Assembly (NCBI GenBank): GCA_031261565.1
Contig: JAISJK010000070.1
Span: 1-40,737 of the forward strand
Reading direction: 5' to 3'
Origin: Candidatus Adiutrix sp.
Lineage (GTDB): Bacteria > Desulfobacterota > Desulfarculia > Adiutricales > Adiutricaceae
Length of the DNA: 40,737 bases
Positions within the stretch are counted from its first letter, which is position 1; each line of letters starts with the position of its first letter. Below the pieces are notes generated by a model, which had not been told where the DNA came from, ran no database searches, and saw only the letters and a list, made by a program, of their open reading frames with translations. Positions 15,401 through 22,606 of the stretch are shown here, piece by piece. Position numbers and translations under genes: made by a program.

Positions 15401-18264
15401 CCGGAGGTCAGCTCCTGGCCGGCGATTTTTTCATCCACCATCCGGGAGATGTATTCATAGGCCGCGCCGGCTGTTTTCCGCCGCACATTCTGCCAGACCC
15501 GGCGGTAAAGGGTGGCCTTGAGGGCCCGGCCGGGCCGGAGGCGCCCCTGGGGGTCGGCGGCGAGGGCTTTGATTTTATAGGGCCGCCCGGCCTCAGTCAC
15601 GTAATTGTCCCGGTAGAGGCCGGCGTAGAGAGAGGCCGGATGCACTAGAAAGCTGGTGTGGGTGGAGACCTGGCGCTGGTCAACATCCGTGACCGTGAAA
15701 TAGGCCTCGTAGGTGCGCGGGGCCGGCCGCTGATTGAGGGCCGGGGCCAGAGAGAGGGGCAGGGTCAGGCGGCCGTCCTGATCCAGTCTGGTTTCATCCT
15801 CGGCCACGGTCACGGTGGGTTCGCTGTAATCATCGCCATCGGAAGGGTCGTCTTCGCTGACCGGAGAGAACTGGTTGAGGACGCTGTAAGCGGCCCAGTC
15901 GCCGGGCAGACTGAAGTAAGCCGGCTGGGTGGTAACCGTGTATTTGGCCGGCTGACCGGACACCGGAGCTCCAAAGTGGTAGTCGGCCCTGGCTTTGAGC
16001 TCGACCGGGTCGCCGAGCACCGCGTTGTCCGGCTGGCCCTCGACTTTTATTTCAAAAGCCGGGGCCCGGTAAGTCAGCACCCGGAAGGAGCCGGCCTGGG
16101 CCAGGCTGTCACTTCCGTCCCGCCCGGCCCGGACAGACCAGTAGCCCAGGGAGGCGTCAGCCGGGATGGCCACCTGGTGACTGACCGTGCCAAAGGGGCT
16201 GACCTCCAGAAGGGCGCTGTCCACCAGTTGATCCTGGCCATCGCGGACTTCCACCCGCAATTTTTGGTCGGTCAGATCTTTCAGCTGGTCATCCTGGCCC
16301 TGCCGGGCGATAATTTTGAATTTGGCCGTCTCCCCCGGCTTGTAAAGGGGCAGGGCGCTTAAGAGCCAGTTGGTGTTGGTTTCTTCGCGGCTCAGGGCGC
16401 TGCCGTAGTCCAGATTCCAGCGCCAGTTTTCCAGCCCATCGTCCCAGTTGACGTTCCACAGAACCATCTGGCCGGCGGCCCGGGCCACTACGAAAAGGCT
16501 GGGATCCTGGTCGGCCAGTTCTTTCAGTATTTCGGCGGCGCCGGGCAGGGTGGCCAGGCCCTGAGCATCGCTCCGGCCGCTCCAGAGCCGGCGGCCGGCG
16601 GGGTCGAGCAGCTCCAGCTCCACCCCGGCCCAGGATTGGCCCCGGGCCAGATTGGTCGTCCAAATCAGGGAGGAGGCCGAACCAGCTTTGATGGCCAGCC
16701 CCAGGTCGGAGACCTGAACCATGGTATAGGTGTGGCCCCGGGTTTGATCCGCCTGGCCGGGTCTGGCCCAGGTGGAGCGCAGATAGAGAAAGCGGCCCTG
16801 AAATTCATCGCCAAACATTTCCTTAAGATCGAGGGGCAGGGCCACCTGGCCGTTGACGGCCCCCTCGGGCACCGGCAGGGTGACCACCCGGGTCGGCTTA
16901 ATCCCCCGGAGGGCGGTCTCCGCTTCCCGGATTTTCCAGGACTGGCCCGGGGAAAAATCGGCGGCGGCTAAAAACTTGACGGCCTGTTCGGCGGTCAGGG
17001 CGTAGCCCTCAACTTTGGCCTCTTTAATATTGCTGGCCAGGAGGCGCAAGACCGGCTCGGAGGCGGTTTCCACCAGGCCGTAATCATCGCCCAGCTCCAG
17101 GCTGGTCTCATACGGGCCGGTTTTGAAGCTGGCCGACCAGCTCTGGCCCAAAGGCTGGCCATAGATATCCCGGGCGCGGCCGTCCAGAGTCAGGTTATAC
17201 TCGGAGTTGGCTTTGAAGCCATAGATATACAGGTAATCTCTGAGGTTGGCCGGGGCTTCGTATTCTTCAGCGACCCCTGATTCCGCGTAGCGCTTTTTGA
17301 GGGGCTCCAGATCAAAGCCGTTGTCTATCTTTAAAAGGGGCACGATTTTGGCCAGATCCACCGGGTTGGAAAAGTTGAGGGAGAGGCCATAGGCCGGCGC
17401 CAGCGGCTCATCGCCCGAGTGGCCGAAACTGACCGTCAGGGGGCCGTAGGTGCGGCCCTGGCCCGGCGTCAGCTCCGGCGCCGGCCGGGGGCCGGCCAGA
17501 GATTTGAGCCCCCCGGCGATCACCAGCCGGTAATCGGTGTTGCGGGGCAATCTCTCCCGGGCGGTGAAAAAGTAGGCCTGGCTGTCGTATTCCTCTTTTA
17601 ACTCCACCAGAGCCGGGACGCTCTTAAACGAGCCGCCGGTCTCAAAGACAAAGGCGGATTTGGCCGCCAGGTCGGCCAGATCCGGGGGCTGATTAAAATA
17701 GACCTGCCAGCGGGGCCGGAGGGCCTGGTCTTCGTCTTTGGGGTCGGTGTTGGTCTGGTAGGCGCTGGCGACCTCCAGGTCAGGCAGACTTATCTCAATT
17801 TCCGCGCCGGCGGCGGCCAGCCGGGCCCCGGACAGAGCGGTCAGGCCGGCCGGGTTAAGCCGGATTTTGGCCGCCAGGCTGCCGGTCAGGGGCGCTTTGG
17901 GGATGAAGGCCAGAGAGTATTGGTTAAGCCAGATGGTCTCGCCTTCGAGGGGCGGCTCAATGGTCAGGACGCCGGCCGGCACATTCCGGTAGTCTCCCAG
18001 AGCCGCCATGGGCTGGTTGAACATGGCCACCACCTGATTCAGTTTCCTGACCTGGCCCGAGGGCCCGAAGCGCAGGAGTTCCAGGGCCTGGCCCTCCGGG
18101 ATCAGGGCCTCCTGGCCCGGCCCGGGCTTCAGGGCCGCTTGCGGGGCCGGCGGGGCTTTAGGCGTAGCGGTGCGATTATCATCAGCCTGATCCTGGCAAC
18201 CGGCCAGCAGGAACAATAGGCAGGCGATGACGGCTAGCGAACGGCCGATCCCGGAGCTGAGCAT
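12469..18264 (-). CDS. Alpha-2-macroglobulin family lipoprotein (YfhM-like)
   Basis: Very large (1931 aa) periplasmic protease trap anchored as a lipoprotein. The N-terminus has a signal peptide with lipobox LLAGC. The intact thioester motif GCVEQ is at Cys1440, followed by the alpha-helical thioester domain (RGYGNLLW..., SGGYNMWPE) and the C-terminal receptor-like domain. The many beta-rich macroglobulin domains before it match E. coli YfhM architecture, somewhat longer than the 1653-aa E. coli protein. ATG 18264 is preceded by GAAGGAG at six bases, so a TTG at 18279 is rejected. The usual partner, penicillin-binding protein 1C, is not adjacent. Confidence 0.95.
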   Translation of the reverse strand: MLSSGIGRSLAVIACLLFLLAGCQDQADDNRTATPKAPPAPQAALKPGPGQEALIPEGQALELLRFGPSGQVRKLNQVVAMFNQPMAALGDYRNVPAGVLTIEPPLEGETIWLNQYSLAFIPKAPLTGSLAAKIRLNPAGLTALSGARLAAAGAEIEISLPDLEVASAYQTNTDPKDEDQALRPRWQVYFNQPPDLADLAAKSAFVFETGGSFKSVPALVELKEEYDSQAYFFTARERLPRNTDYRLVIAGGLKSLAGPRPAPELTPGQGRTYGPLTVSFGHSGDEPLAPAYGLSLNFSNPVDLAKIVPLLKIDNGFDLEPLKKRYAESGVAEEYEAPANLRDYLYIYGFKANSEYNLTLDGRARDIYGQPLGQSWSASFKTGPYETSLELGDDYGLVETASEPVLRLLASNIKEAKVEGYALTAEQAVKFLAAADFSPGQSWKIREAETALRGIKPTRVVTLPVPEGAVNGQVALPLDLKEMFGDEFQGRFLYLRSTWARPGQADQTRGHTYTMVQVSDLGLAIKAGSASSLIWTTNLARGQSWAGVELELLDPAGRRLWSGRSDAQGLATLPGAAEILKELADQDPSLFVVARAAGQMVLWNVNWDDGLENWRWNLDYGSALSREETNTNWLLSALPLYKPGETAKFKIIARQGQDDQLKDLTDQKLRVEVRDGQDQLVDSALLEVSPFGTVSHQVAIPADASLGYWSVRAGRDGSDSLAQAGSFRVLTYRAPAFEIKVEGQPDNAVLGDPVELKARADYHFGAPVSGQPAKYTVTTQPAYFSLPGDWAAYSVLNQFSPVSEDDPSDGDDYSEPTVTVAEDETRLDQDGRLTLPLSLAPALNQRPAPRTYEAYFTVTDVDQRQVSTHTSFLVHPASLYAGLYRDNYVTEAGRPYKIKALAADPQGRLRPGRALKATLYRRVWQNVRRKTAGAAYEYISRMVDEKIAGQELTSGPLPVDIEFTPEKPGYYWVLAEIKDDQGRINQAASDFYVSGGGAVGWHLDDDDHLTLAPDKGEYKPGETARILVQSPFDQGEGLLTVERAGVRQSRVFKIESQTPVLEVALTEDEAPNVFVSVLLSRGRIADKLDETGQDFGKPAIRLGYTELKVPSKKNLLNVSVTPSLAEVGPGGEVEVTVAVTGSQGQPVREAEVALVAADAAVIQLGGDGAYHPESLYHQAQPLLVQTADNLFSLIGRQSLGRKGGHPGGGGGELAASDLDLVRRFFTALAFYDPQVNLDDQGRAKVKIKMPENLTTFKIYAVATGHGRLTGTGQNAVLVTRDLLARSALPGYAGVGDEFGAAMVVSNRGKNQGQATVTLAGQNFTLLEPETSKTVPLGPGESREVIFRVRAGTEPEAKFLFTVALGQDRDQVEFAIPVSPPNRLTTQASYEQIDSGQWQTDLALPPGADLSRGGLELELSPSLVGVFSEPFDWLLAYPHGCVEQSTSRGYGNLLWLTLKDRLKSDEKRAARARLQVETLLTKLNSWEYSGGYNMWPETYDYSHRSVYLSAYVLDFLLSAQEAGFKLPDPTLINRISEFLKSALSDSYQYWPAWYSPKAIGETKSYALAILSRAGQNVAAYTELQYGRRRDLNLFELVNLIRAIHFQAEGRGQDIRLKTLLPLLDKYLQITAGEAQLVEPETGAPEIWSSSVRTSALTLQALSEAAPSHDLLPALVRWLVSASRAGHFGTTQNNATALAALAQYIKVAEPEAPALTIAALLGQTTLARADFKSFTDPAVTGSAPLTAVPATPAVVYSLKGRGQAWAALKIKSAPVEPDLTPATSGGFMLSRAFTVVSPKGETPGVDHFRRGEVVRVSVTMMVPAPRHNLVLTDRVPAGFEPINFNLADADLTLLGLVNSEDDDHGRRYWYNHQEIWPDRVAVYADHLDAGVYTYSYLARAVTGGTYLTPGPQAEEMYAPENYGRGAGQRLVVE

Positions 18265-18308
18265 AGTTAACTCCTTCAATTAAAAATATTCTGCAAGTAT
18301 ATCATAAT

Positions 18309-18860
18309 TCAGAAAAGGCGGCTGTCATTTTCCAGCCCGAGGGTCTTCATCTCCTCCATGGAGGGCAGGGCCTCCAGGCTGGGCAGGTCGAAAGTTTCCA
18401 GAAATTTGCGGGTGGTGCCGTAGAGCAGGGGGCGGCCGGGCAGATCCTTGCGGCCGGCCACCCGGATCAGGTCTTTTTCCAGGAGTTTTTTGATCTGCCC
18501 CCCGGCGTCCACGCCCCGGATTTTTTCCACTCTGGCCTTCAGCACCGGCTGATACCAGGCGATAATGGCCAGGGTCTCCAGGGCCGCCTGGGAGAGGCGG
18601 GCCGGGGATTTGTTTTTCAGGCGCAGGGCATAGGGCGACAGTTCCGGCCGGGTGCGGAACTGAAAGCCGCCGGCCACGGGCCGGAGGACAAAGGCCCGGC
18701 CCAGCTCCTCGTATTCGTTGATTAATTCATCCACGGCCCGGGCCAGACGCTCGGGGGAAACCTCCTCGTCAAAGGCCTGGGCCAGCTTGGCCAGCGACAG
18801 GGGCTCATCGGCCACAAAGAGGAGGCCTTCAATAATGGTGGTCAGAGAGAGGGTGCTCAT
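18309..18860 (-). CDS. scpB: Segregation and condensation protein B
   Basis: Kleisin-associated winged-helix subunit of the SMC-ScpAB condensin that organises chromosomes. The 183-aa protein shows the family start IIEGLLFVADEPLSL, the LSQAALETLAIIAWYQPVLKA helix-turn-helix region and RPLLYGTTRKFLETFDL near the end. ATG 18860 has AAAGGA upstream. scpA is not in the window; scpB appears to be followed by the A2M lipoprotein gene on the same strand with a 44-base gap. Confidence 0.95.
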   Translation of the reverse strand: MSTLSLTTIIEGLLFVADEPLSLAKLAQAFDEEVSPERLARAVDELINEYEELGRAFVLRPVAGGFQFRTRPELSPYALRLKNKSPARLSQAALETLAIIAWYQPVLKARVEKIRGVDAGGQIKKLLEKDLIRVAGRKDLPGRPLLYGTTRKFLETFDLPSLEALPSMEEMKTLGLENDSRLF

Positions 18861-18936
18861 TTATCCTTTATAAAGCCCCGCTCGGTGGTTTTCAAGTAAA
18901 ATTTGCGTTCCCGGCCGGATCGGTCGGGAATAGGGC

Positions 18937-18964
18937 TTGACAAAAAATGGAAATATGTTAAATT
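18937..18964 (+). promoter_or_regulatory. Sigma-70 promoter of the acs operon
   Basis: Perfect -35 TTGACA (18937-18942), 16-base spacer, -10 TAAATT (18959-18964). Transcription would start near 18971, giving a 235-base leader before acsD. The region is AT-rich relative to its surroundings and diverges from scpB. Confidence 0.75.
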
Positions 18965-18991
18965 CGTCTAAAAACTATTGAGAGAGTTGCC

Positions 18992-19068
18992 GGCGATGAA
19001 TGTTGGTAAGGCTAAAGCGGTCTTCCAGAGTCATAGATGAGCCACTTAGACTAGCCAAAGCATTCGCC
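18992..19068 (+). promoter_or_regulatory. Structured leader RNA of the acs operon (candidate riboswitch/antiterminator)
   Basis: Right after the promoter, GGC(gat)GAATG (18992-19002) pairs with CATTCGCC (19061-19068), closing a domain. Inside it GGCTA (19010-19014) and GTCT (19020-19023) pair with the continuous AGACTAGCC (19048-19056), leaving a 24-base apical loop. The closing stem shares its last two bases (19067-19068) with the first arm of the terminator at 19067-19103, so the two folds compete. I do not recognise a known riboswitch class. Confidence 0.5.
18996..19040 (+). CDS. Possible 14-aa leader peptide
   Basis: ATG to TGA encodes MNVGKAKAVFQSHR. A weak purine-rich stretch (GAGAGAG) lies about nine bases upstream. 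It lies inside the folded leader, so ribosome movement could alter the attenuator; it may equally be a chance ORF within an RNA aptamer. No run of one amino acid is visible that would suggest amino-acid attenuation. Confidence 0.25.
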   Translation: MNVGKAKAVFQSHR

Positions 19069-19103
19069 TTATCGCTTTTTTTATCAGCGATAAGGTTTTT
19101 TTT
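19067..19103 (+). terminator. Intrinsic terminator in the acs leader
   Basis: CCTTATCGC (19067-19075)/GCGATAAGG (19087-19095), nine perfect base pairs, followed by eight T. It lies between the acs promoter and acsD with no confident gene upstream on that strand, which is the hallmark of attenuation rather than of a gene end. Confidence 0.8.
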
Positions 19104-19204
19104 CCCCAATTCCGGCTGAAAATAATAAGAGTTGATTGCAATAAAAGAGCCGTAACCGGTTTATGGCTTAATCCAACTGCACAGAACCCCGAGGAGGTAG
19201 AACA

Positions 19205-20191
19205 TTGGCCTTTCAAATTCCGACCGTTAAATACAGCGGCAAAATCAACCAAGTTCCCGTTGGCGCTAAAAAAGTGCTGCTGGGCGGGCAGACCGCCTAC
19301 AATTTCCACACCTTTGAAGGCGAATTCCCCAACAAGCCCAAAATAGCCCTGGATGTCTGGGATTACGACCCCAAGGACGAATGGCCGGCCGCGCTGGTGG
19401 AAGCTTTCCAAGGGGTCACCGGTGACCCGGCCGCCTGGGCCAAAAAGTGTGTCGAGTATGGCGCCGACATCGTGGTGCTGCATCTCAAGAGCTCCGACCC
19501 CAACGCCCAGAATACCGGAGCGGCCGAGGCCATCGCCAATGTCCAGAAAGTTCTGGACGCGGTGGATGTGCCCGTGATCGTCTTTGGCGTGGACAACAAA
19601 GACAAGGACGTGGAGACCCTGGCGGCCATCGCCGAGAAATTCGCCGGCAAGAATCTGGTGCTCGGCCCGGTCACTGATAAAAACTACAAGCAGATCGGGG
19701 CCCAGGCCCTGGCTTACGGCCACACGGTCATCGCCCGTTCGCCCATCGACGTCAACCTGGCCAAACAGCTCAACATCCTCCTGACCGGCCTCGGCCTCCC
19801 GCTGGACAAGATCATTGTCGACCCCACCACCGGCGGCCTGGGCTATGGCATGGAATACGGCTACTCGGTTATGGAGCGCATCCAGATGGCCGCTCTGGTT
19901 CAGCAGGATGACAACCTCCAGCAGCCCATGATCAGCTTCTTCGGCGAAGATGTCTGGAAAACCAAAGAGGCCTCTCTGCCCACTGCGGAAAATCCGCAAC
20001 TGGGCGATGCCCAGTGCCGCGGCGTCCTGATGGAAGTGACCGAGGCTGTGGCCGTGCTGCACGCCGGCATCAGCGTGATTTCCATGCGCCACCCGGCTTC
20101 GGTCAAGATTGTCCGCGAATATATCGACAAGGTGACCGACGGCGGGGCCGTGAGCGGCGGTCTGCCCGAAGTGCCCATAACCAAGTTCTGA
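19205..20191 (+). CDS. acsD: CODH/ACS corrinoid Fe-S protein, small subunit (delta)
   Basis: Small subunit of the corrinoid iron-sulfur protein that carries the methyl group from AcsE to AcsB. The 328-aa TIM-barrel protein has the family segments ALDVWDYDPKDEWPAAL, KKCVEYGADIVVLHLKSSDPN and IIVDPTTGGLGYGMEYGYSVMERI. The start is TTG 19205, preceded by GAGGAGG at seven bases; no ATG offers a better start. First gene of the acs operon, behind a leader with a terminator, and 74 bases before a 39-aa ORF. Order D-A-B-C-E differs from Moorella, where acsC, not acsA, lies close behind acsD. Confidence 0.95.
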   Translation: MAFQIPTVKYSGKINQVPVGAKKVLLGGQTAYNFHTFEGEFPNKPKIALDVWDYDPKDEWPAALVEAFQGVTGDPAAWAKKCVEYGADIVVLHLKSSDPNAQNTGAAEAIANVQKVLDAVDVPVIVFGVDNKDKDVETLAAIAEKFAGKNLVLGPVTDKNYKQIGAQALAYGHTVIARSPIDVNLAKQLNILLTGLGLPLDKIIVDPTTGGLGYGMEYGYSVMERIQMAALVQQDDNLQQPMISFFGEDVWKTKEASLPTAENPQLGDAQCRGVLMEVTEAVAVLHAGISVISMRHPASVKIVREYIDKVTDGGAVSGGLPEVPITKF

Positions 20192-20203
20192 TTTTTTTCC
20201 CCG

Positions 20204-20231
20204 GCCGGGTTCGTCTGTCGGCGGGCCCGGC
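20204..20231 (+). repeat. Weak stem-loop after acsD
   Basis: GCCGGG (20204-20209) pairs with CCCGGC (20226-20231) across a 16-base loop. No T-run follows (a T-run precedes it), so it is more likely an mRNA stability or processing element than a terminator. Confidence 0.35.
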
Positions 20232-20265
20232 TTCACCAAACCACCCCTCAAGGAGTATAACAGCC

Positions 20266-20385
20266 ATGAGTGAAAAAGATAAAAAAGCAACCAAGGCCGC
20301 TGAACCCGCCGCGCCTCAAACCCCGGTGGCCGACCAGATTATTCACGAGCTCGAAAGAGTTCATATGCGCATTCCTAAGTACTGA
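20266..20385 (+). CDS. 39-aa small protein between acsD and acsA
   Basis: ATG preceded by AAGGAG at about ten bases and ended by TGA. The product begins MSEKDKKATKAAEPAAPQTP and ends IIHELERVHMRIPKY: a charged, Ala/Pro-rich flexible N-terminus and a short amphipathic helix. The strong ribosome site, position in the operon and host-like codon use argue that it is expressed. It could be a small accessory subunit or assembly factor of CODH/ACS; no known family is recognised. Confidence 0.6.
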   Translation: MSEKDKKATKAAEPAAPQTPVADQIIHELERVHMRIPKY

Positions 20386-20427
20386 GCGGGTGGCTTTAAG
20401 GCGGGCTCCGCAAGCCCTCCCCGCAAG

Positions 20428-20462
20428 GCCTATGAAAGGCAATCGCCGCCTATGAAAGGCGG
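20428..20462 (+). repeat. Tandem identical stem-loops before acsA
   Basis: GCCTATGAAAGGC occurs twice (20428-20440, 20448-20460), each folding as a small hairpin with a TATGAA-type loop; the second has a longer CCGCC/GGCGG stem. They end 26 bases before the acsA start and could be mRNA processing or protein-binding sites. Confidence 0.5.
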
Positions 20463-20488
20463 AATGTTACTCGTTGAAAGGAGTATCC

Positions 20489-22504
20489 ATGTCTGACGAT
20501 AAGAGAGCCGTCCCCGAGGACGTTAGCTGCGATAAAGCAACTATTAAAATGCTGCATGTGGCCCAGGATCGGGGTGAGGAAACCATCTTCGACCGGGCCG
20601 TAAAAATGAAGCAGTGCAATATCGGCACCGAGGGCATCTGTTGCAAGGTCTGTTCCCAGGGCCCCTGCCGCCTGCCCCTGACCAAGGCCATCAAAGAGGG
20701 CACCGAGCCCGACAACCGCAAAGGTCTCTGTGGGGCCACCCCGGAAACCGTCGTGGCCCGCAACCTGATCCGCCAGATAGCGGCCGGCTGCGCCTCCCAC
20801 TCCGACCATGGCCGGGGCGTGGTGGAAACCTTCCGGGCCATGGCCTATGGCGAGGCCAAAGACTACACCATCAAAGATGAAATCAAACTGCGCGAAGTGG
20901 CCGGCTTTTTTGGCGTGGCCACCACGGTCAAGCAGGGCGATGACGAGACCCCCCGCGACAAGTGGGAAATCGCCCGCGAAGTGGCGGATCTGGCTCTGGG
21001 CCAGTGGGGCCAGCAGCAGGGCGAGCTGATTTATCTCAAGCGCGCTCCCCAGGCCACCTATGACCGCTGGACCAAGACCGGCGTCAAGCCCCGGGGCATT
21101 GACCGCGAAGTCGTGGAAATTATGCACCGCACCCACATGGGCGTGGATCAGGATTACCGCAACCTCCTGAAGCAGGGTGCCCGCTGCTCCCTGGGCAATG
21201 GCTGGGCCGGCTCCATGATGGCCACTGATATTCAGGACATCATGTTCGGCACCCCCTATCCCAACACCGGCACCATCAACCTGGGCGTTTTGTCCCACAA
21301 CAAAGTCAATATCATCGTCCACGGCCATGACCCGCTCCTGTCGGAAATGATCGTGGCCGCCGTTCATACCCCGGATATGATTGAATACGCCAAGGGCGTG
21401 GGCGCCGAGGGCTATCTGGTGGCCGGCATGTGCTGCACGGCCAACGAGATCCTGGTGCGTCACGGCATGCCCATCGCCGGCGATTATCTGCAGCAGGAAC
21501 TGGCCGTGGTCACCGGCGCGGTGGAGGCCATGGTGGTTGACGTTCAGTGCGTCATGGAAAACCTGGCCAACATCTCCGAGTGCTACCACACCAAGTTCAT
21601 CACCACCATGCCCATTGCCAAGTGCTTCTCCGGCAAGAACACCGTTCACATTGAGTTCGAGGAGCACCACGCCCTGGATGTGGCCAAGAAGATCGTCAAG
21701 GAAGCGGCCGACAACTTCAAGAACCGCGATCAGTCCAAGGTCTGCATCCCCTCCGAGACCAACCGGATGGTGGTGGGCTTCTCCACCGAGGCCATCAAGT
21801 ATCACCTGGGCGGCACCTTCCGCGGCTCTTTCGTGCCCCTGAACGACAACATCATCAACGGCCGTATCCGCGGCATCTGCGGCGTGGTCGGCTGCAACAA
21901 CGCCCGGGCCGAGCATGATGAAGTCCATCTGGCTCTGATCAAGGAGCTGATTCGCAATGACGTCATCGTCCTGACCACCGGCTGCTCGGCCATGGCCTGC
22001 GGCAAGGCCGGCCTCCTGACTCCGGAAGCCGCCGCCGTTTACGCCGGCCCGGGTCTGGCCGAGGTCTGCGAGACCGTGGGCATTCCGCCGGTTCTCCACA
22101 TGGGTTCCTGTCTGGATAACTCCCGCATTCTGACTGCGGCCACCGAAGTGGTCAAGGCCGGCGGTCTGGGCAAAGAGCTGGCCGACCTCCCGGCGGCTGG
22201 CGCGGCTCCCGGCTGGATGAGTGAAAAAGCCGTGGGCATTGGCCAGTATTTCGTCACCTCCGGCGTTTACGTCATGCTCGGCATTCCGCTGGCCATCTAC
22301 GGCTCCCCGGTCGTGGTCAAGCACCTGGAAGAGGATATGGAAGAGCTCTACGGCGGCCGTTGGGATTACGATCCCGATCCGGTCTCCGGAGCCCGGAAGA
22401 TCCTGGCCCACATCGATGCCAAGCGCAAAGCCCTGGGCATTGATCAGGCCCGGGAGCGCGTGCTGATGGATATGGCCGACCGTCAGAAGATTGAGGCTGC
22501 TTAA
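20489..22504 (+). CDS. acsA: Anaerobic CO dehydrogenase catalytic subunit
   Basis: Ni-Fe-S enzyme (CooS type) that interconverts CO2 and CO and feeds CO to AcsB. The 671-aa protein has the N-terminal cluster ligands Cys43, Cys51, Cys52, Cys55 and Cys60 in QCNIGTEGICCKVCSQGPC, and downstream Cys-containing motifs expected for the C-cluster (GMCCTANEIL, IRGICGVVGCNN, TGCSAMACGKAG, MGSCLDNSR). ATG 20489 with GAAAGGAG five bases upstream is preferred over TTG 20474, which lies inside that ribosome site. Followed by a very strong hairpin and acsB. Lies downstream of a 39-aa ORF. Confidence 0.97.
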   Translation: MSDDKRAVPEDVSCDKATIKMLHVAQDRGEETIFDRAVKMKQCNIGTEGICCKVCSQGPCRLPLTKAIKEGTEPDNRKGLCGATPETVVARNLIRQIAAGCASHSDHGRGVVETFRAMAYGEAKDYTIKDEIKLREVAGFFGVATTVKQGDDETPRDKWEIAREVADLALGQWGQQQGELIYLKRAPQATYDRWTKTGVKPRGIDREVVEIMHRTHMGVDQDYRNLLKQGARCSLGNGWAGSMMATDIQDIMFGTPYPNTGTINLGVLSHNKVNIIVHGHDPLLSEMIVAAVHTPDMIEYAKGVGAEGYLVAGMCCTANEILVRHGMPIAGDYLQQELAVVTGAVEAMVVDVQCVMENLANISECYHTKFITTMPIAKCFSGKNTVHIEFEEHHALDVAKKIVKEAADNFKNRDQSKVCIPSETNRMVVGFSTEAIKYHLGGTFRGSFVPLNDNIINGRIRGICGVVGCNNARAEHDEVHLALIKELIRNDVIVLTTGCSAMACGKAGLLTPEAAAVYAGPGLAEVCETVGIPPVLHMGSCLDNSRILTAATEVVKAGGLGKELADLPAAGAAPGWMSEKAVGIGQYFVTSGVYVMLGIPLAIYGSPVVVKHLEEDMEELYGGRWDYDPDPVSGARKILAHIDAKRKALGIDQARERVLMDMADRQKIEAA

Positions 22505-22516
22505 TTGGTTACCATT

Positions 22517-22543
22517 GCCCGGGGAGCCGCCGGCTCCCCGGGC
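22517..22543 (+). repeat. Perfect 12-bp hairpin between acsA and acsB
   Basis: GCCCGGGGAGCC-gcc-GGCTCCCCGGGC, beginning 12 bases after the acsA stop. It is followed by GCTTAAAAATT, not a T-run, so it is more likely a 3'-end stabiliser or partial terminator that sets the acsA:acsB ratio. Confidence 0.7.
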
Positions 22544-22606
22544 GCTTAAAAATTGCGGCGTGATGGACGAACCGCCCACGCTCGCAGCCGAAAGGAAGTT
22601 ATCAAG

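Noticed and set aside
19046-20290. 414-codon open frame opposite acsD and its leader
   Set aside because: Antisense shadow; it would run through the intrinsic terminator and promoter region of the acs operon.
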